Shown here piece by piece: positions 7,532-17,205 of a stretch of DNA of 64,000 nt (its first letter is position 1; the number at the start of each line of letters is the position of its first letter). The notes beneath the pieces are model-generated. The model had not been told where the DNA came from. It saw only the letters and a list, made by a program, of their open reading frames with translations, and searched no databases. Position numbers and translations under genes: made by a program. The DNA is taken from positions 310,001 through 374,000 of the forward strand of contig NZ_JAPDDR010000007.1 in assembly GCF_025950095.1 (NCBI RefSeq), in the 5' to 3' direction. Source of the stretch: Luteolibacter rhizosphaerae (GTDB lineage Bacteria > Verrucomicrobiota > Verrucomicrobiia > Verrucomicrobiales > Akkermansiaceae).

Positions 7532-10500
7532 TTACTTCGCCTCCGGATTCGCCTGGAGATAAGCGTCCACGTCCTTCGTCACCACCAGCTTGCCCTGCAT
7601 GATCGCCCAGTGGCCGGGGAAGGTGCAGACGAATTCGTAGATGCCTTCCTTACCCGGAGCCGTCAGGCTCAGCGTCTCCTTCTGACCGGCATCGATCAGC
7701 TTGGAAGCGCCCAGCACCCGCGAGTCCTTGTCCGGCACATAGGCCCGGCCCTGGCTATCGAGCTTGTCGGGCGGGCTGGCTTGCACCGCCTCCGCCACCG
7801 CTTGCAGGGTCCCCGGCTGCACGAAGACGATGTTGTGCGGCATCGCATCCGGGTTCTCGAAGATGACCTGGAAGGGCTTGCCGGCCTCCACCACCATGCG
7901 CGTGGTATCGAAGCGCAGTTGCTCGCGGACCGCCTTCACCACGAAAACATTCACGCGCAGATCCTTCAGCACCTTGCGGGCAACCGCGCCACGATCCGCC
8001 GGCATCAGACCGGCCAGATCGTTCGCCACCTGCACCACCTCGATGTAGTCCTGCGAGGTGCGGTCTTCCGCCGGGACCTTGCGGGCCCAGTTCACCAGTC
8101 CGCCGGCAGCCGGATCGGCCAAGTCCGCGGACCACGAGGCACGCGGCAGCAGGGCCATGCCTTTCGCCGCCGGGATCACCTGCTCGCCCTTCTTGATCAA
8201 CTCGACCAGACCGGCGAAGACCTTCTCCGGCTCCTTGCCCATGCTCACGAGCGCGCGCACCGCGGCGCCGCGCAGGCCACCGAGCGGATCGCTGGTCACC
8301 GCGATCTTGCTGCTCAGCTTCGGCGCGGGATTGGCCGGCTTCTTGAAGATCTCGCGCCGCTGCGAATCGAGCACCGTGACCGTGAAACGATCGAGACGGT
8401 CCTCGAAGCCCGCCCGGTTCCACACCGTCACCGCTTCCACCGGCTGATCGGTCTTGAGATCGAGCTCCCACCACGGGTTGTTCTCGCCCTCGTTGGTATG
8501 GGTCTGGGTGCCGCTGTCGTATTCGGCATCCGTTTTTCCATCGATCGCCCGCTGCGGAACCCCGCCATGGGATGTGCTCGATTGCTTGGCGATACCGTTG
8601 CCCGCCACGTTCACCCCACCGGCGAAAACCTGCACCTCGGCCAAGGTCAGCGTGCCTCGACGCGGCAGCTCGATGCGGACATAGCGCGCCTTGCCACCCT
8701 TCGCTTTCTCCATCTCGGAAGCCACCGGCCCCGGGAGTTGCGAGAGCAGCGGCAATACCTTGTCGAATGCCGAGCCACGCAAGGCCGGATCCGGCACCAG
8801 CGGCAGCGCTTCGAGGAAGTCGGTCAGGGCATCCGCAGACTTCGCGGCATTGCTCCATGAAGCATCGACATTGCCATCCACCACGATCAGCGCGGCCAAG
8901 GCACTGCGACGCACCAGCTCCGCATTCGTCGCGGCGGTGAGAGACTGCAAGCCGTCCCGCGCATCCTTCAAGTCGGAGGCGGGCTGCGTGAGCAGCAGTC
9001 GGCAGAGATCCGTGGTCGCTGCGCCGTTATTCTTCGCCAAGGGGCCCAATGTCGCCAGCAGCGCCTCCATCGCGCTGCTCTTCCTGAGCTTCGCCAACTC
9101 GCCCAAGGCTTCCGCGCGCTGCGCCAGCGAAACATCGGAACGCGTCAGCAACGCCGTCAGCGTGACCGGGGACTTCGGCAGCTTCGCGAGTTCCGCACCG
9201 CTCACCGAGCCCATGATGAATTCCACCCCGGCGGGATTGTCCGCCGCCAGCGCCTTGCCCTGCGCGATGGCATCCTTCCACCACGGCGTGAGCTGCCGCA
9301 TGGTTTCCTTCAGGCAGTAGCTGATGTAGTAGTCCGCCGGATGCTTCAGCGCGGTGAGCGCCGCATCGGCCGCCTCCCATTCGCGGAAATAGCTGGCCAC
9401 ACGGACCGCCTCCAAGCGCACGCGCGGTGCCTCGTCATCGGCCGCCAGCTTCACCAGTTCCAGCGCACCGGGAACACGGTCACGCCAATAGCCGAGCACG
9501 CGCACGCCTTGCGCACGGGCCCGCGGCTCCGGCGACTTCAGCACCCGTTTGAGCAGATCGAGATCCACCACGTTGTGCCATTGGTGCACCCACAGCGCTT
9601 CGAGCATGTGGTGCTCATAGTCCTTCTCCTTCGGATCCAGCACCTTGATCCAGTCGTTCACCCCGCGGATGACTTCCTTCGCGTCGTGCTTGCCGAGTTC
9701 GATCTTTGCCCGCATCCGCACGTCGTTCTCCGGCTCCTTCAGCAGCTCCAGCAGCTTGGCCACCGGTTCGCCGTCGACTTTCTTCGGCACCATCAAGGGA
9801 CGGCCCTCATAGGTGATGCGATACAGGCGCCCGTGCTGGTGATCCCGGTTCGGATCCCGCAGATGGTGCTGCAAGTGGCCGATCAGCATCTGTGACCAGT
9901 CCATGAAATACAGCGATCCATCCGGAGCCACCGTGATGCCGGAAGGACGGAAGTTCGGGTTCTTCGCGATGTCCGTGGTGATCAGGTGATCGAGCGTCTC
10001 GCCCTTGATTCCCGAGCCTTCATCCGTGAGCTTGGCGCGGAAGATCCCTTGGATGCTGATGACGTTCGTGTTCAGGAAAAGGCCCTGCCAGTCATCCGGG
10101 AAGTGCCGGCTTGTTAGAATGGCCGTGCCGGGACAGGGCCGCGAAGGACGATCCCAGAAGCGCTGCATGCCGGGATGCGCACCACTATCGAGGTGACCGC
10201 TCATCGCGGGGCCGAAGTAGTTGTCGTTGCCCGTCGCGTCGGTGATCAGGTCGTTACCCCAGTAATCGAACACACGACCGTGCGGGTTCGCGAAGCCGTA
10301 GGGCGCGTGGCGCATGAACTTGCCGGTGTTCGGCTCGTAGCGGTAGATCGCACCGTCGCTGTTGCGGATGGGTCCGTTGAAAGTCTCCACATTGCTGCGG
10401 TGGAAGACCCCGTCGCTCAGGTAGACCGCACCGCCCGGCTCTAGGCACATCGAGTTCGTCTCGTGGTGCGAGTCCGCCGCATCCAGTCCATGCAGCACAC

Positions 10501-11947
10501 GCTCCTTCAGGTCCGCTTTGCCATCGCCATCGGTGTCCCTGACATACCACAGATCGGGCGATTGCATCAGCAATACGCCGTCCTTGTAGAACTGGAAGCC
10601 GGTCGGACAATTCAGCCCGTCCAGGAAGGTGGTGCACTTCAGCGCCTTGCCCGTCTTCGGATCAAGGTCGAAGACCAATAGCTTGTCGAAGTTCGTCGTG
10701 GTCGGCGAGGTCTCCGGATAGTTCGGCCACGCCGCGATCCACAGCCGCCCCTTCGTATCGAAGTTCATCTGCACCGGATTGATCAGATCCGGGAAGCTCT
10801 TCTCCGAGGCCACCAGCTCCACCTTGCAATTCGGCGGCAGCTTCAGGTGCTGGATCGCTTCCTCGGGGTCGAGGTAGGGTGTCTCGTCTTTCCGGTTCGG
10901 CGGCACCAAGTTCACCTTCGGCAGGTTGTCGTCGCTGACCTTGAGGTCGCCGCCCTTCGCCACCGCCCACACTCGCTTGTCGCGGTTCGCGGTCTTCACA
11001 TCGCGCTGCGCCAGCTCTTCCCCCAGCGTGCTCGCGTTGGTCACGCCTTCATAGGCGATGCGCGAGCGATCGCCGAAGATGTTGTACTGATCGACGGTGC
11101 GGTAGCGGTGGTGCCACTCCTTGTTCTTATCCAGCACCGCGCTGCGGATCTTGCCGAGCAGAGGGTCCTCGAAGGCCGGCGGCTCCTTGCCGAAGATCGC
11201 CTTGAACTGCACCGGCGCGAGCTGGCGGTCGCCCTCTTCCGTCAGGTGAATTCCGTTGATCGTGAGCGGCGAGCCGGCTTTCGCAAAGATATCCTTGGAA
11301 GGCGTGTAGAGATCCACGAAGGGCACCCCCTTTGCCTGCGCCACCTCGGCCATCGCCTTGGTGTAGAGCTCCAAATTGGCATTGTTCTCCGAGCCATCGC
11401 TGAAGTCAGGGCTCTTCAAGTTCTCCTGCGCGATCGGCGAGAAGAGCACCAGCTTCGGCGCCGCCTGGCCATTGTACTTCGCCGCCTTCTGTGCATCCAG
11501 ATAACTCCCGAGCGCCGCCTTGAAGCCCTCAAGCCCTTCCGGACCGCGGAAGGACTCGTTGAAACCCCAGTAAGCGAAGACCACGTCCGCACCGAAATCC
11601 GTGCCCGCCTTGTAGACCACGTTCGGCTCGCCCGGCTTGGTCGTGTCTCCCTTCTTCATCGAGAGGAACCACTCGGTCGTCGGCACATCGGCGGAGCGCG
11701 GCTTCACATTCACCTCGTCCGCGGCGAAGCCCAGGTTCCGCACCGTGAGGTCCAGATCCGGGTAGGCGCGGTGGATGAAAGTCTCCAGCCAAGCGTGATG
11801 CTGCTGCCGGTCGGCCAAGCCGCTGCCGACGATGGCGATGTGATCGCCTTTCTGAAGCTGCACGAGCGGCTCCGCCGCCACCGCGTGAAACGCGCAGGCG
11901 ATGAGGGCCGCGCTGGTGCAGCGGGTTTGCCATCGGTGGGAAGTCAT
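7532..11947 (-). CDS. Giant exported SGNH / membrane-bound-dehydrogenase propeller / HEAT / F5-8C-like / cupredoxin protein
   Basis: This 1471-residue exported protein has several parts in order: a signal peptide (1-25); an SGNH hydrolase-like domain (about 28-260) with the His motif NGIHLTEEGD but a serine motif degraded to IVGSGLADR; a PQQ-like beta-propeller of the membrane-bound dehydrogenase type (about 365-720); HEAT-like repeats (about 730-1100); an F5/8C-like segment (about 1105-1220); and a C-terminal cupredoxin (about 1330-1460). The cupredoxin has ligand candidates His in MPHNIVF and Cys/His/Met in CTFPGHWAIMQG, a complete type-1 copper set. No CxxCH heme site was seen, so electrons probably leave through copper. 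The ATG at 11947 is chosen: it follows an AAAGAAG ribosome site and begins the signal peptide. Substrate unknown; this architecture is typical of Verrucomicrobia and Planctomycetes. Confidence 0.88.
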   Translation of the reverse strand: MTSHRWQTRCTSAALIACAFHAVAAEPLVQLQKGDHIAIVGSGLADRQQHHAWLETFIHRAYPDLDLTVRNLGFAADEVNVKPRSADVPTTEWFLSMKKGDTTKPGEPNVVYKAGTDFGADVVFAYWGFNESFRGPEGLEGFKAALGSYLDAQKAAKYNGQAAPKLVLFSPIAQENLKSPDFSDGSENNANLELYTKAMAEVAQAKGVPFVDLYTPSKDIFAKAGSPLTINGIHLTEEGDRQLAPVQFKAIFGKEPPAFEDPLLGKIRSAVLDKNKEWHHRYRTVDQYNIFGDRSRIAYEGVTNASTLGEELAQRDVKTANRDKRVWAVAKGGDLKVSDDNLPKVNLVPPNRKDETPYLDPEEAIQHLKLPPNCKVELVASEKSFPDLINPVQMNFDTKGRLWIAAWPNYPETSPTTTNFDKLLVFDLDPKTGKALKCTTFLDGLNCPTGFQFYKDGVLLMQSPDLWYVRDTDGDGKADLKERVLHGLDAADSHHETNSMCLEPGGAVYLSDGVFHRSNVETFNGPIRNSDGAIYRYEPNTGKFMRHAPYGFANPHGRVFDYWGNDLITDATGNDNYFGPAMSGHLDSGAHPGMQRFWDRPSRPCPGTAILTSRHFPDDWQGLFLNTNVISIQGIFRAKLTDEGSGIKGETLDHLITTDIAKNPNFRPSGITVAPDGSLYFMDWSQMLIGHLQHHLRDPNRDHQHGRLYRITYEGRPLMVPKKVDGEPVAKLLELLKEPENDVRMRAKIELGKHDAKEVIRGVNDWIKVLDPKEKDYEHHMLEALWVHQWHNVVDLDLLKRVLKSPEPRARAQGVRVLGYWRDRVPGALELVKLAADDEAPRVRLEAVRVASYFREWEAADAALTALKHPADYYISYCLKETMRQLTPWWKDAIAQGKALAADNPAGVEFIMGSVSGAELAKLPKSPVTLTALLTRSDVSLAQRAEALGELAKLRKSSAMEALLATLGPLAKNNGAATTDLCRLLLTQPASDLKDARDGLQSLTAATNAELVRRSALAALIVVDGNVDASWSNAAKSADALTDFLEALPLVPDPALRGSAFDKVLPLLSQLPGPVASEMEKAKGGKARYVRIELPRRGTLTLAEVQVFAGGVNVAGNGIAKQSSTSHGGVPQRAIDGKTDAEYDSGTQTHTNEGENNPWWELDLKTDQPVEAVTVWNRAGFEDRLDRFTVTVLDSQRREIFKKPANPAPKLSSKIAVTSDPLGGLRGAAVRALVSMGKEPEKVFAGLVELIKKGEQVIPAAKGMALLPRASWSADLADPAAGGLVNWARKVPAEDRTSQDYIEVVQVANDLAGLMPADRGAVARKVLKDLRVNVFVVKAVREQLRFDTTRMVVEAGKPFQVIFENPDAMPHNIVFVQPGTLQAVAEAVQASPPDKLDSQGRAYVPDKDSRVLGASKLIDAGQKETLSLTAPGKEGIYEFVCTFPGHWAIMQGKLVVTKDVDAYLQANPEAK

Positions 11948-12156
11948 AGTCTTCTTTAAACAGGTTCTACGGGACAAAATGAGGCTTGGGATCGGGCTCC
12001 CAGAACTTCACCGGGGCGCGCTACGCCCGCTCCATCTGCGTTTCTTTCGGATTTTGTGGGATTGCGTGCAAGTTCGGACCTAGGGGGTCGCATGAATTTT
12101 TCACTGAAGGTTTCCTTCTGCCGGGTGGTATTCTCGCCGCGCACCCGCAATCTCTC

Positions 12157-12801
12157 ATGATCCGCCTCGCCCTTGTGCTTTCACTGGTTACCACGCTCCA
12201 CGCGAACGTAGGGATCGATATCGAGGCCTTCGGCAAGAGCCTGGGCGGCTGGTCCGCCAAGGGCAAAACCGCCTGCGATTACGAGCTCTCCGGCTCCAGC
12301 TACCGCACCTACAAGCCGGAGATCACTCCGACCCCGGATGGCGGCGTCTTCGCCTCGATCCGCATCGACCACCAGCGCGGCTGGCTTGCCAGCGACGATC
12401 ACGCGGTGCTGGAAATCACGATCGGCAAGGACGGCTCGATCGTTTCCGCCCAATCGAATCTGGCCCTGCAGGGTAAAACGATCTCCAGCGACGTGATCCG
12501 CACCGGCGGCACCGTGGCCAGCGGCACCCCGGTCGTGGGTGGTGCCGTGAAAGTCGGCGCCGATCTGACCGCCGATCTTTCCTCCAAGTTGCTCCGCGAG
12601 AAGGTGGTGGAGCCTGGACGGGTAAATTTCCCCGCCGCCGTCCGCCACAATTATAACCTGCTCTTCCAATCCATCCGCAATGACAGCCCGGCCCCGCCGG
12701 CGACCGCGGTGATCGAGCCCCAAGGTCCACCCAAGCCGGGTCCGACCGCTTCCGCCCTTGAAATGAAGGGCGTGGGACAAGCCCAGGACATCAAAAAGTA
12801 A
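12157..12801 (+). CDS. Exported protein of unknown function
   Basis: This 214-residue protein starts with a clear signal peptide (MIRLALVLSLVTTLHA). I do not recognise the mature part. It has alternating short strands (AVLEITIGKDGSIVSAQSNL) and ends in a Pro/Ala-rich segment (APPATAVIEPQGPPKPGP) that is probably disordered. The longest frame begins at 11986, but the signal peptide makes the ATG at 12157 the likely start. It is divergent from the giant dehydrogenase gene, with 209 bases between the two starts, and it converges on the surface-protein gene at 12863, from which a strong hairpin separates it. Confidence 0.7.
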   Translation: MIRLALVLSLVTTLHANVGIDIEAFGKSLGGWSAKGKTACDYELSGSSYRTYKPEITPTPDGGVFASIRIDHQRGWLASDDHAVLEITIGKDGSIVSAQSNLALQGKTISSDVIRTGGTVASGTPVVGGAVKVGADLTADLSSKLLREKVVEPGRVNFPAAVRHNYNLLFQSIRNDSPAPPATAVIEPQGPPKPGPTASALEMKGVGQAQDIKK

Positions 12802-12821
12802 GAGTCCTGCCGGAAATGAAA

Positions 12822-12847
12822 ACGGACGGGTGTCTCCACCCGTCCGT
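12822..12847 (-). terminator. Hairpin terminator between convergent genes
   Basis: A perfect 11-bp stem, ACGGACGGGTG (12822-12832) with its complement (12837-12847), closes a 4-base loop. Read on the minus strand the stem is followed by TTTTCATTTCC, so it should stop transcription leaving the gene at 12863-16975. It lies 21 bases after the stop of the plus-strand gene and may work in both directions, although the plus-strand side has no T run. Confidence 0.8.
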
Positions 12848-12862
12848 CGTGATCCGGAGCTG

Positions 12863-15800
12863 TCAGGGCTTGATTCGATAGAAACGCCTCGGCACCGCAT
12901 TCGCGTCGATCACCAAGGGACTTCCGCCATTCACCGTGGTCCATGGCGGCTGCAGGTTATCCGAATACTCCAGCTTGCCTACCGGCCAAGCCAGAGACAG
13001 CAGGTTGGCCCGCGATCCCGAAACAGTGACCGAGTCGATCTCCCAGCCTTGGGGCGAGAGATTCCCCGAAGTGTTGTTGTCGGAGGACGAGACAAAGCGC
13101 AGTTGCACCCGATCTCCTGCGGACAGGTTACCCAAGCTGCATACGCTGGTGATGAAACCCGGATGGCCCGGGGAATTCTCCACGAAGGCCTGTTGGCCTT
13201 GGATCGTGGTGCCCGAGTTCGGGAGAATCGTACCGTTGTATCCGTTCTGACTGAAGGAAGCCAAGTCCACCCTTGTGAAGGCGCCGCCGTTCACGCTGAC
13301 ATCCACCACTCCACCGTCAAAGAGCCCTTGCTCGTAACTGTAGCGGTGAGAGAAGCTCAGGGTGACCGGTCCCGACGGTCCGACGATGTACACCGGGCTG
13401 GACAGATTCGAAGTGTTGTCGGTCCCGAAGCCCGAAGCCTGACCGTTGCTGCGCCACGAACCGGTCGTGTAGATCCAGTCCGTCTCCGGCGAAACCGCAG
13501 CACCGATCGCGAAGCCGCCACCGCTGCTGTTGAAGTCTTCGGTGCCGCCGCTGGTGGTCGCGAGGGTCGATAGCGTGGTGTTGAACACCACTCCCGCCTT
13601 TACCAGCACCAGCGAGGCATTCGAGACCTTGGTCAGTGTGTAACCGGCGGGAACGCCGGACACGCTCGGCAGCGCGCCGATCACATCACCGCTGCATCTG
13701 CACACTTCGTAGAAGGGTGCTGTCGCCCCACCTCCCAGAACGCTGAAGGCGATCTGCGCCCCCGCTTGCACGGTCAGGTTGCCGTTAACCCGCAGTTGGT
13801 CGGACGTCGCTCCGTCGATCTCGCAGTAGTAGGTCCCCGCAAGGGTCGTCGCTCCGGCCGTGAAGGTTCCGGCGGAAGCACCCGGACGGAAGCTGGTGCC
13901 GGAAGCCAAAGTCAGCGCCCCGGCATGCGAGCCCGTTGCTTCCAATGTCCCCTCGGAGATATTCAGGGTTCCCAGGTAGCTATGATCGATCCCTCCTGCC
14001 AGCCGCAGCGTGCCTGCTCCGGTCTTCAGGATCGAACTCGCGGCGGAGTCGGCATTGGCCGCGTCGGAGTTCTCCAACTCGGTGGTGACAATGAGGTCCG
14101 CTGCCACGCCGGTAACCACATCCGGGACATGGAAGGTGTGGACCGCCGGGCCAGCCGGGCTAGCACTCACCGCGAGCATGGCGATACCCGAGTTCCCTTG
14201 GGTGGCTCCAACACCGTTACCGATGGTCGAAGCGGTCGAACCGCCGACGGTGACATTGCCATTCAGTTGGAAGCTCTCCCCATTGTAGGAGCTGCCTCCG
14301 CCCGAGTAGCTCAGGGTCACCTGCCCACCGTTCAGGGTGAGGTTCCGGATATGAGCGTGACTTTGTCCGCCCGGTCCCGTCCCGGCGCTTTCACCGGAGA
14401 CGATCCCCAGCGTGGCCGAGTTCAAGGTCACATCCGGTGAGTTCACCGGTCCTGCAGGGATCGCATTGACGCCCTGGACTTCCATCGTGGCTCCCGCGTT
14501 TACGGTGACGGCCGCGCTCGCCGCGAGACGGTTGTTGTTCTGGTTCCCGTCAAAGACCACGGTGCCGGCATTGATCGTCACCGTCTTGCCCGCGGAGTTC
14601 GCGCCGCGGATGCCCACGGTTCCGTTGCGCGAGAAGACTTGGCTGACTGGCGATCCCGTGATGCCGCCTTCCAGCCCGAGATTCCCGCTTCCGGTAACGG
14701 AAAGGGTCGATCCAACAGCCATCACCGTGGGGCTCTGGTAATTCACCCCGGCCGCCTGGTTGAGCTGCAGCTGCCCGCCGAGCACGTTGACGGTCGTGAT
14801 GGGAGCGATGTCGCCAGAGGTGCCATTCCCCACCCGCAGCGTTCCCTCGTTGATCACCACGCTGCCGGTCACCAGGCCGAAGTTTCCGATCTCCACGGTG
14901 CCACTCCCGCTCTTGGAGAAGATCGCATCCTGGGCGCCGCCGATCAGCCAATCGGCACCGGTGATCGTGTAGTTGGTGTCGTTGTCGAAGCTCACGCCGG
15001 CAGGCGTGACGTCCGCCATCACCTCCACGGTTTTGAGCGCGGCGCTGTCGTCGAAGAACACCGCATATTCATCCGTGTAGACCGATGCCGTTCCGCCGGT
15101 GTAGGTCTTCCAGTTCTGCGAGATCCCGGAATCCCAATCGCCCGGATTGGTCGGATCGCTACCGGTCCATCGCAGGGTCGGAATGACGGTGACATCCGTG
15201 ATCTCGCTGCTCTTTGTTCCGACGGCGTTGGTCACAACCACCGAGTAGGAGAACGGAGCGGAGGACGGCGTGTTGATCACTGCCGGATTCACCGTGTAGG
15301 TGGTGGCGGTCGCGCCGGGAATGTCCACGCCATTGAGCTTCCACTGATAGGTGAAAGGCGGAGAACCCGTGGCATCGACAGCCAAGGTGTAGGAGCCTCC
15401 TTCCATGATGGAACCGGACGGCGTCACTGTGGGAAAGTCGTTCACCAGCCCCGGGCCGGTATTGCTCAACGCTGCAGCGTAGAGTTGCTGCACACGGCCG
15501 GGCGTGACCGCGTGGCCGAAGATCGCGACCTCGTCGATCTCCCCGCGGAAGAAGTCGCCGGTTGTATTGAAGATCCCGCCCCCACCGACGTTGAAGTTGA
15601 ATGCCGAGCTCCCGTAGTCGGCCACAACCTGATCGCGGTTGCCCACTTGGGTGCCGTTTACGAACAGGCGGTTGGAGGTCCCGTCGCCGGTCAGGCAGAT
15701 GAAGATCCACTGGTCATCCACCATGCCGTGCGGCTGTACGATGTTGCCGTTGGTGGCATTGATCCAAGCCTCCACATTCACGTCATTTCCGGCATCGCCG

Positions 15801-16975
15801 AACTCGAGCAGGTCGTTCTGCCCGAAGTAGCCGCCGCGCGTGGTATGAGTCGCACCGCGTTTGATCCAGCCCATGACGGTGAATGCCGCACGTCCGTTCA
15901 AGAGTGCTTGCTTGCTCGTCATGAAGCCATCGGCATTCGGAAGGCTCAGGCAGGGGTTATTCGCCCCCAAGCCTCCGAAGCCCGACGCGGGCGAAGGGCC
16001 GCTGGTGGCATTGTGGGCTTGCGAGCTGTAAGCACCATCCGCCCCGCTGCCCAAGGTCCCCAGGTTATCCGCCGCCGGACGGGCCGCTTCATCCAAACGC
16101 CAGTAACCGACCGGAGCATCGGCAATCACATGCGCTGAATACCCTGCCGGATTGCTGCTACGCTGCGCCACGCGCGCCTGAATGCGCGCTTGGGAAAGCA
16201 GCGAGGGGAAGAAAGCCACCTCGTCCACCGAGCCGTCGAAGGTCCGGTTCGGAGCCGCGGTCGCACCGATCACGAAGGGGGCGTTGTCATTCGCCTCGTA
16301 GCCGTTGGTGACTGCACCTGTGACGGCTTGGACGCCGTTCACATAGAGCGTCATCGTGCCATTGATGCCGCCGGTGTAGGTCATGGCCAGATGTTGCCAC
16401 TGCCCGGGCGTTACAGTTCCCCCGGTGAGGAAGGTGACATTGTTGGCCGCGGCCTTGTTTCCCATCCGGATTTCCCAGGTGGCGGAGTTTTGATAGATCA
16501 GGAACCCCGCACGCCCGGTGGTGAAGCTCATCGAGTTCACCGGCGAAAGGAGGGTCGAGGTATTGCGGCTGGGCAGCACCCAACATTCCACCGTGAAGGC
16601 ATTGGTCCCGGTATGGGAGGGATTCAGTGCCGCATTGTTAGGGATGGTGATCGATCCGGTGTGATCGATTGCGGTGGGACTCGCGTTGTCGACGAAGGCG
16701 ACGGCGGTGTTTCCTGCCACCGCGCCGGGAACCCCGCGCGTATTGAGCAGCTGGTAGGTTCCGTTTCCGGCGGCCCCCAAGCTTCCCGAGTTAATCGCGA
16801 GATCGATAGCCGCGACGCCATCGCTAAAACGATAGTAGGCGAGGGGGTTTTCACTCAGGATCTCCGATTGGTAATCCGCGCGGACGACCGGTATCAGAAG
16901 CGGCGATAGGAGGGAGGCAAGAAGCATCGGAGAGATGCTTCGCCACCCGGAGGAGGCGGGAGTTCGAGGTTTCAT
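12863..16975 (-). CDS. Large LamG / autotransporter beta-strand repeat surface protein
   Basis: This 1370-residue secreted protein has a signal peptide (about 1-33), two LamG/concanavalin A-like domains (about 40-265 and 285-505; YYRF and GYWRLDE mark their starts), and an Ig-like segment (about 515-600; PPFTYQWKLNG). A long stretch of autotransporter-associated beta-strand repeats follows (about 605-1120), with motifs such as SGSGTVEIGN, GTLRVGNGT and KTGAGTLRLAGG. After that comes a jelly-roll-like region (about 1180-1320) and a short tail with LEYSDNLQPPW and RFYRIKP. The passenger region suggests a right-handed beta-helix; carbohydrate binding or adhesion is the usual guess for this architecture. 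There is no autotransporter barrel or PEP-CTERM signal. An A8 run precedes the start. It ends at the hairpin at 12822. Confidence 0.85.
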   Translation of the reverse strand: MKPRTPASSGWRSISPMLLASLLSPLLIPVVRADYQSEILSENPLAYYRFSDGVAAIDLAINSGSLGAAGNGTYQLLNTRGVPGAVAGNTAVAFVDNASPTAIDHTGSITIPNNAALNPSHTGTNAFTVECWVLPSRNTSTLLSPVNSMSFTTGRAGFLIYQNSATWEIRMGNKAAANNVTFLTGGTVTPGQWQHLAMTYTGGINGTMTLYVNGVQAVTGAVTNGYEANDNAPFVIGATAAPNRTFDGSVDEVAFFPSLLSQARIQARVAQRSSNPAGYSAHVIADAPVGYWRLDEAARPAADNLGTLGSGADGAYSSQAHNATSGPSPASGFGGLGANNPCLSLPNADGFMTSKQALLNGRAAFTVMGWIKRGATHTTRGGYFGQNDLLEFGDAGNDVNVEAWINATNGNIVQPHGMVDDQWIFICLTGDGTSNRLFVNGTQVGNRDQVVADYGSSAFNFNVGGGGIFNTTGDFFRGEIDEVAIFGHAVTPGRVQQLYAAALSNTGPGLVNDFPTVTPSGSIMEGGSYTLAVDATGSPPFTYQWKLNGVDIPGATATTYTVNPAVINTPSSAPFSYSVVVTNAVGTKSSEITDVTVIPTLRWTGSDPTNPGDWDSGISQNWKTYTGGTASVYTDEYAVFFDDSAALKTVEVMADVTPAGVSFDNDTNYTITGADWLIGGAQDAIFSKSGSGTVEIGNFGLVTGSVVINEGTLRVGNGTSGDIAPITTVNVLGGQLQLNQAAGVNYQSPTVMAVGSTLSVTGSGNLGLEGGITGSPVSQVFSRNGTVGIRGANSAGKTVTINAGTVVFDGNQNNNRLAASAAVTVNAGATMEVQGVNAIPAGPVNSPDVTLNSATLGIVSGESAGTGPGGQSHAHIRNLTLNGGQVTLSYSGGGSSYNGESFQLNGNVTVGGSTASTIGNGVGATQGNSGIAMLAVSASPAGPAVHTFHVPDVVTGVAADLIVTTELENSDAANADSAASSILKTGAGTLRLAGGIDHSYLGTLNISEGTLEATGSHAGALTLASGTSFRPGASAGTFTAGATTLAGTYYCEIDGATSDQLRVNGNLTVQAGAQIAFSVLGGGATAPFYEVCRCSGDVIGALPSVSGVPAGYTLTKVSNASLVLVKAGVVFNTTLSTLATTSGGTEDFNSSGGGFAIGAAVSPETDWIYTTGSWRSNGQASGFGTDNTSNLSSPVYIVGPSGPVTLSFSHRYSYEQGLFDGGVVDVSVNGGAFTRVDLASFSQNGYNGTILPNSGTTIQGQQAFVENSPGHPGFITSVCSLGNLSAGDRVQLRFVSSSDNNTSGNLSPQGWEIDSVTVSGSRANLLSLAWPVGKLEYSDNLQPPWTTVNGGSPLVIDANAVPRRFYRIKP

Positions 16976-17205
16976 CGGGTTTTTTTTGGCACTTGGTTTG
17001 CCCGCCCCCCGACGCTTTCACTTATGGCACTTAACCATCGTGAATATGGATTTGAATGGCAGCCGAGGGCACGCAACCAATCGCTCGCATATTGGATATC
17101 ATTTTTTATTTCAAGATCTGAGTTTATGTGCCTGTCAGACAAATCGTCAGCGAATCGCCTGTTTGCGGGAAATCCCTTGGCAGCACCCTCCCCATTTGAG
17201 GTGCG
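16976..17205. other. AT-richer intergenic region upstream of the surface-protein gene
   Basis: These 230 bases between two minus-strand genes contain no convincing gene. The middle part (about 17085-17150, with ATTGGATATCATTTTTTATT) is markedly AT-richer than its surroundings and is the natural place for the promoter of the gene starting at 16975. I could not settle on definite -35 and -10 boxes. Confidence 0.4.

Noticed and set aside
12863-16975. PEP-CTERM or autotransporter barrel at the C-terminus of the surface protein
   Set aside because: The end is a soluble tail with RFYRIKP; there is neither a PEP motif with a membrane helix nor a terminal beta-barrel.
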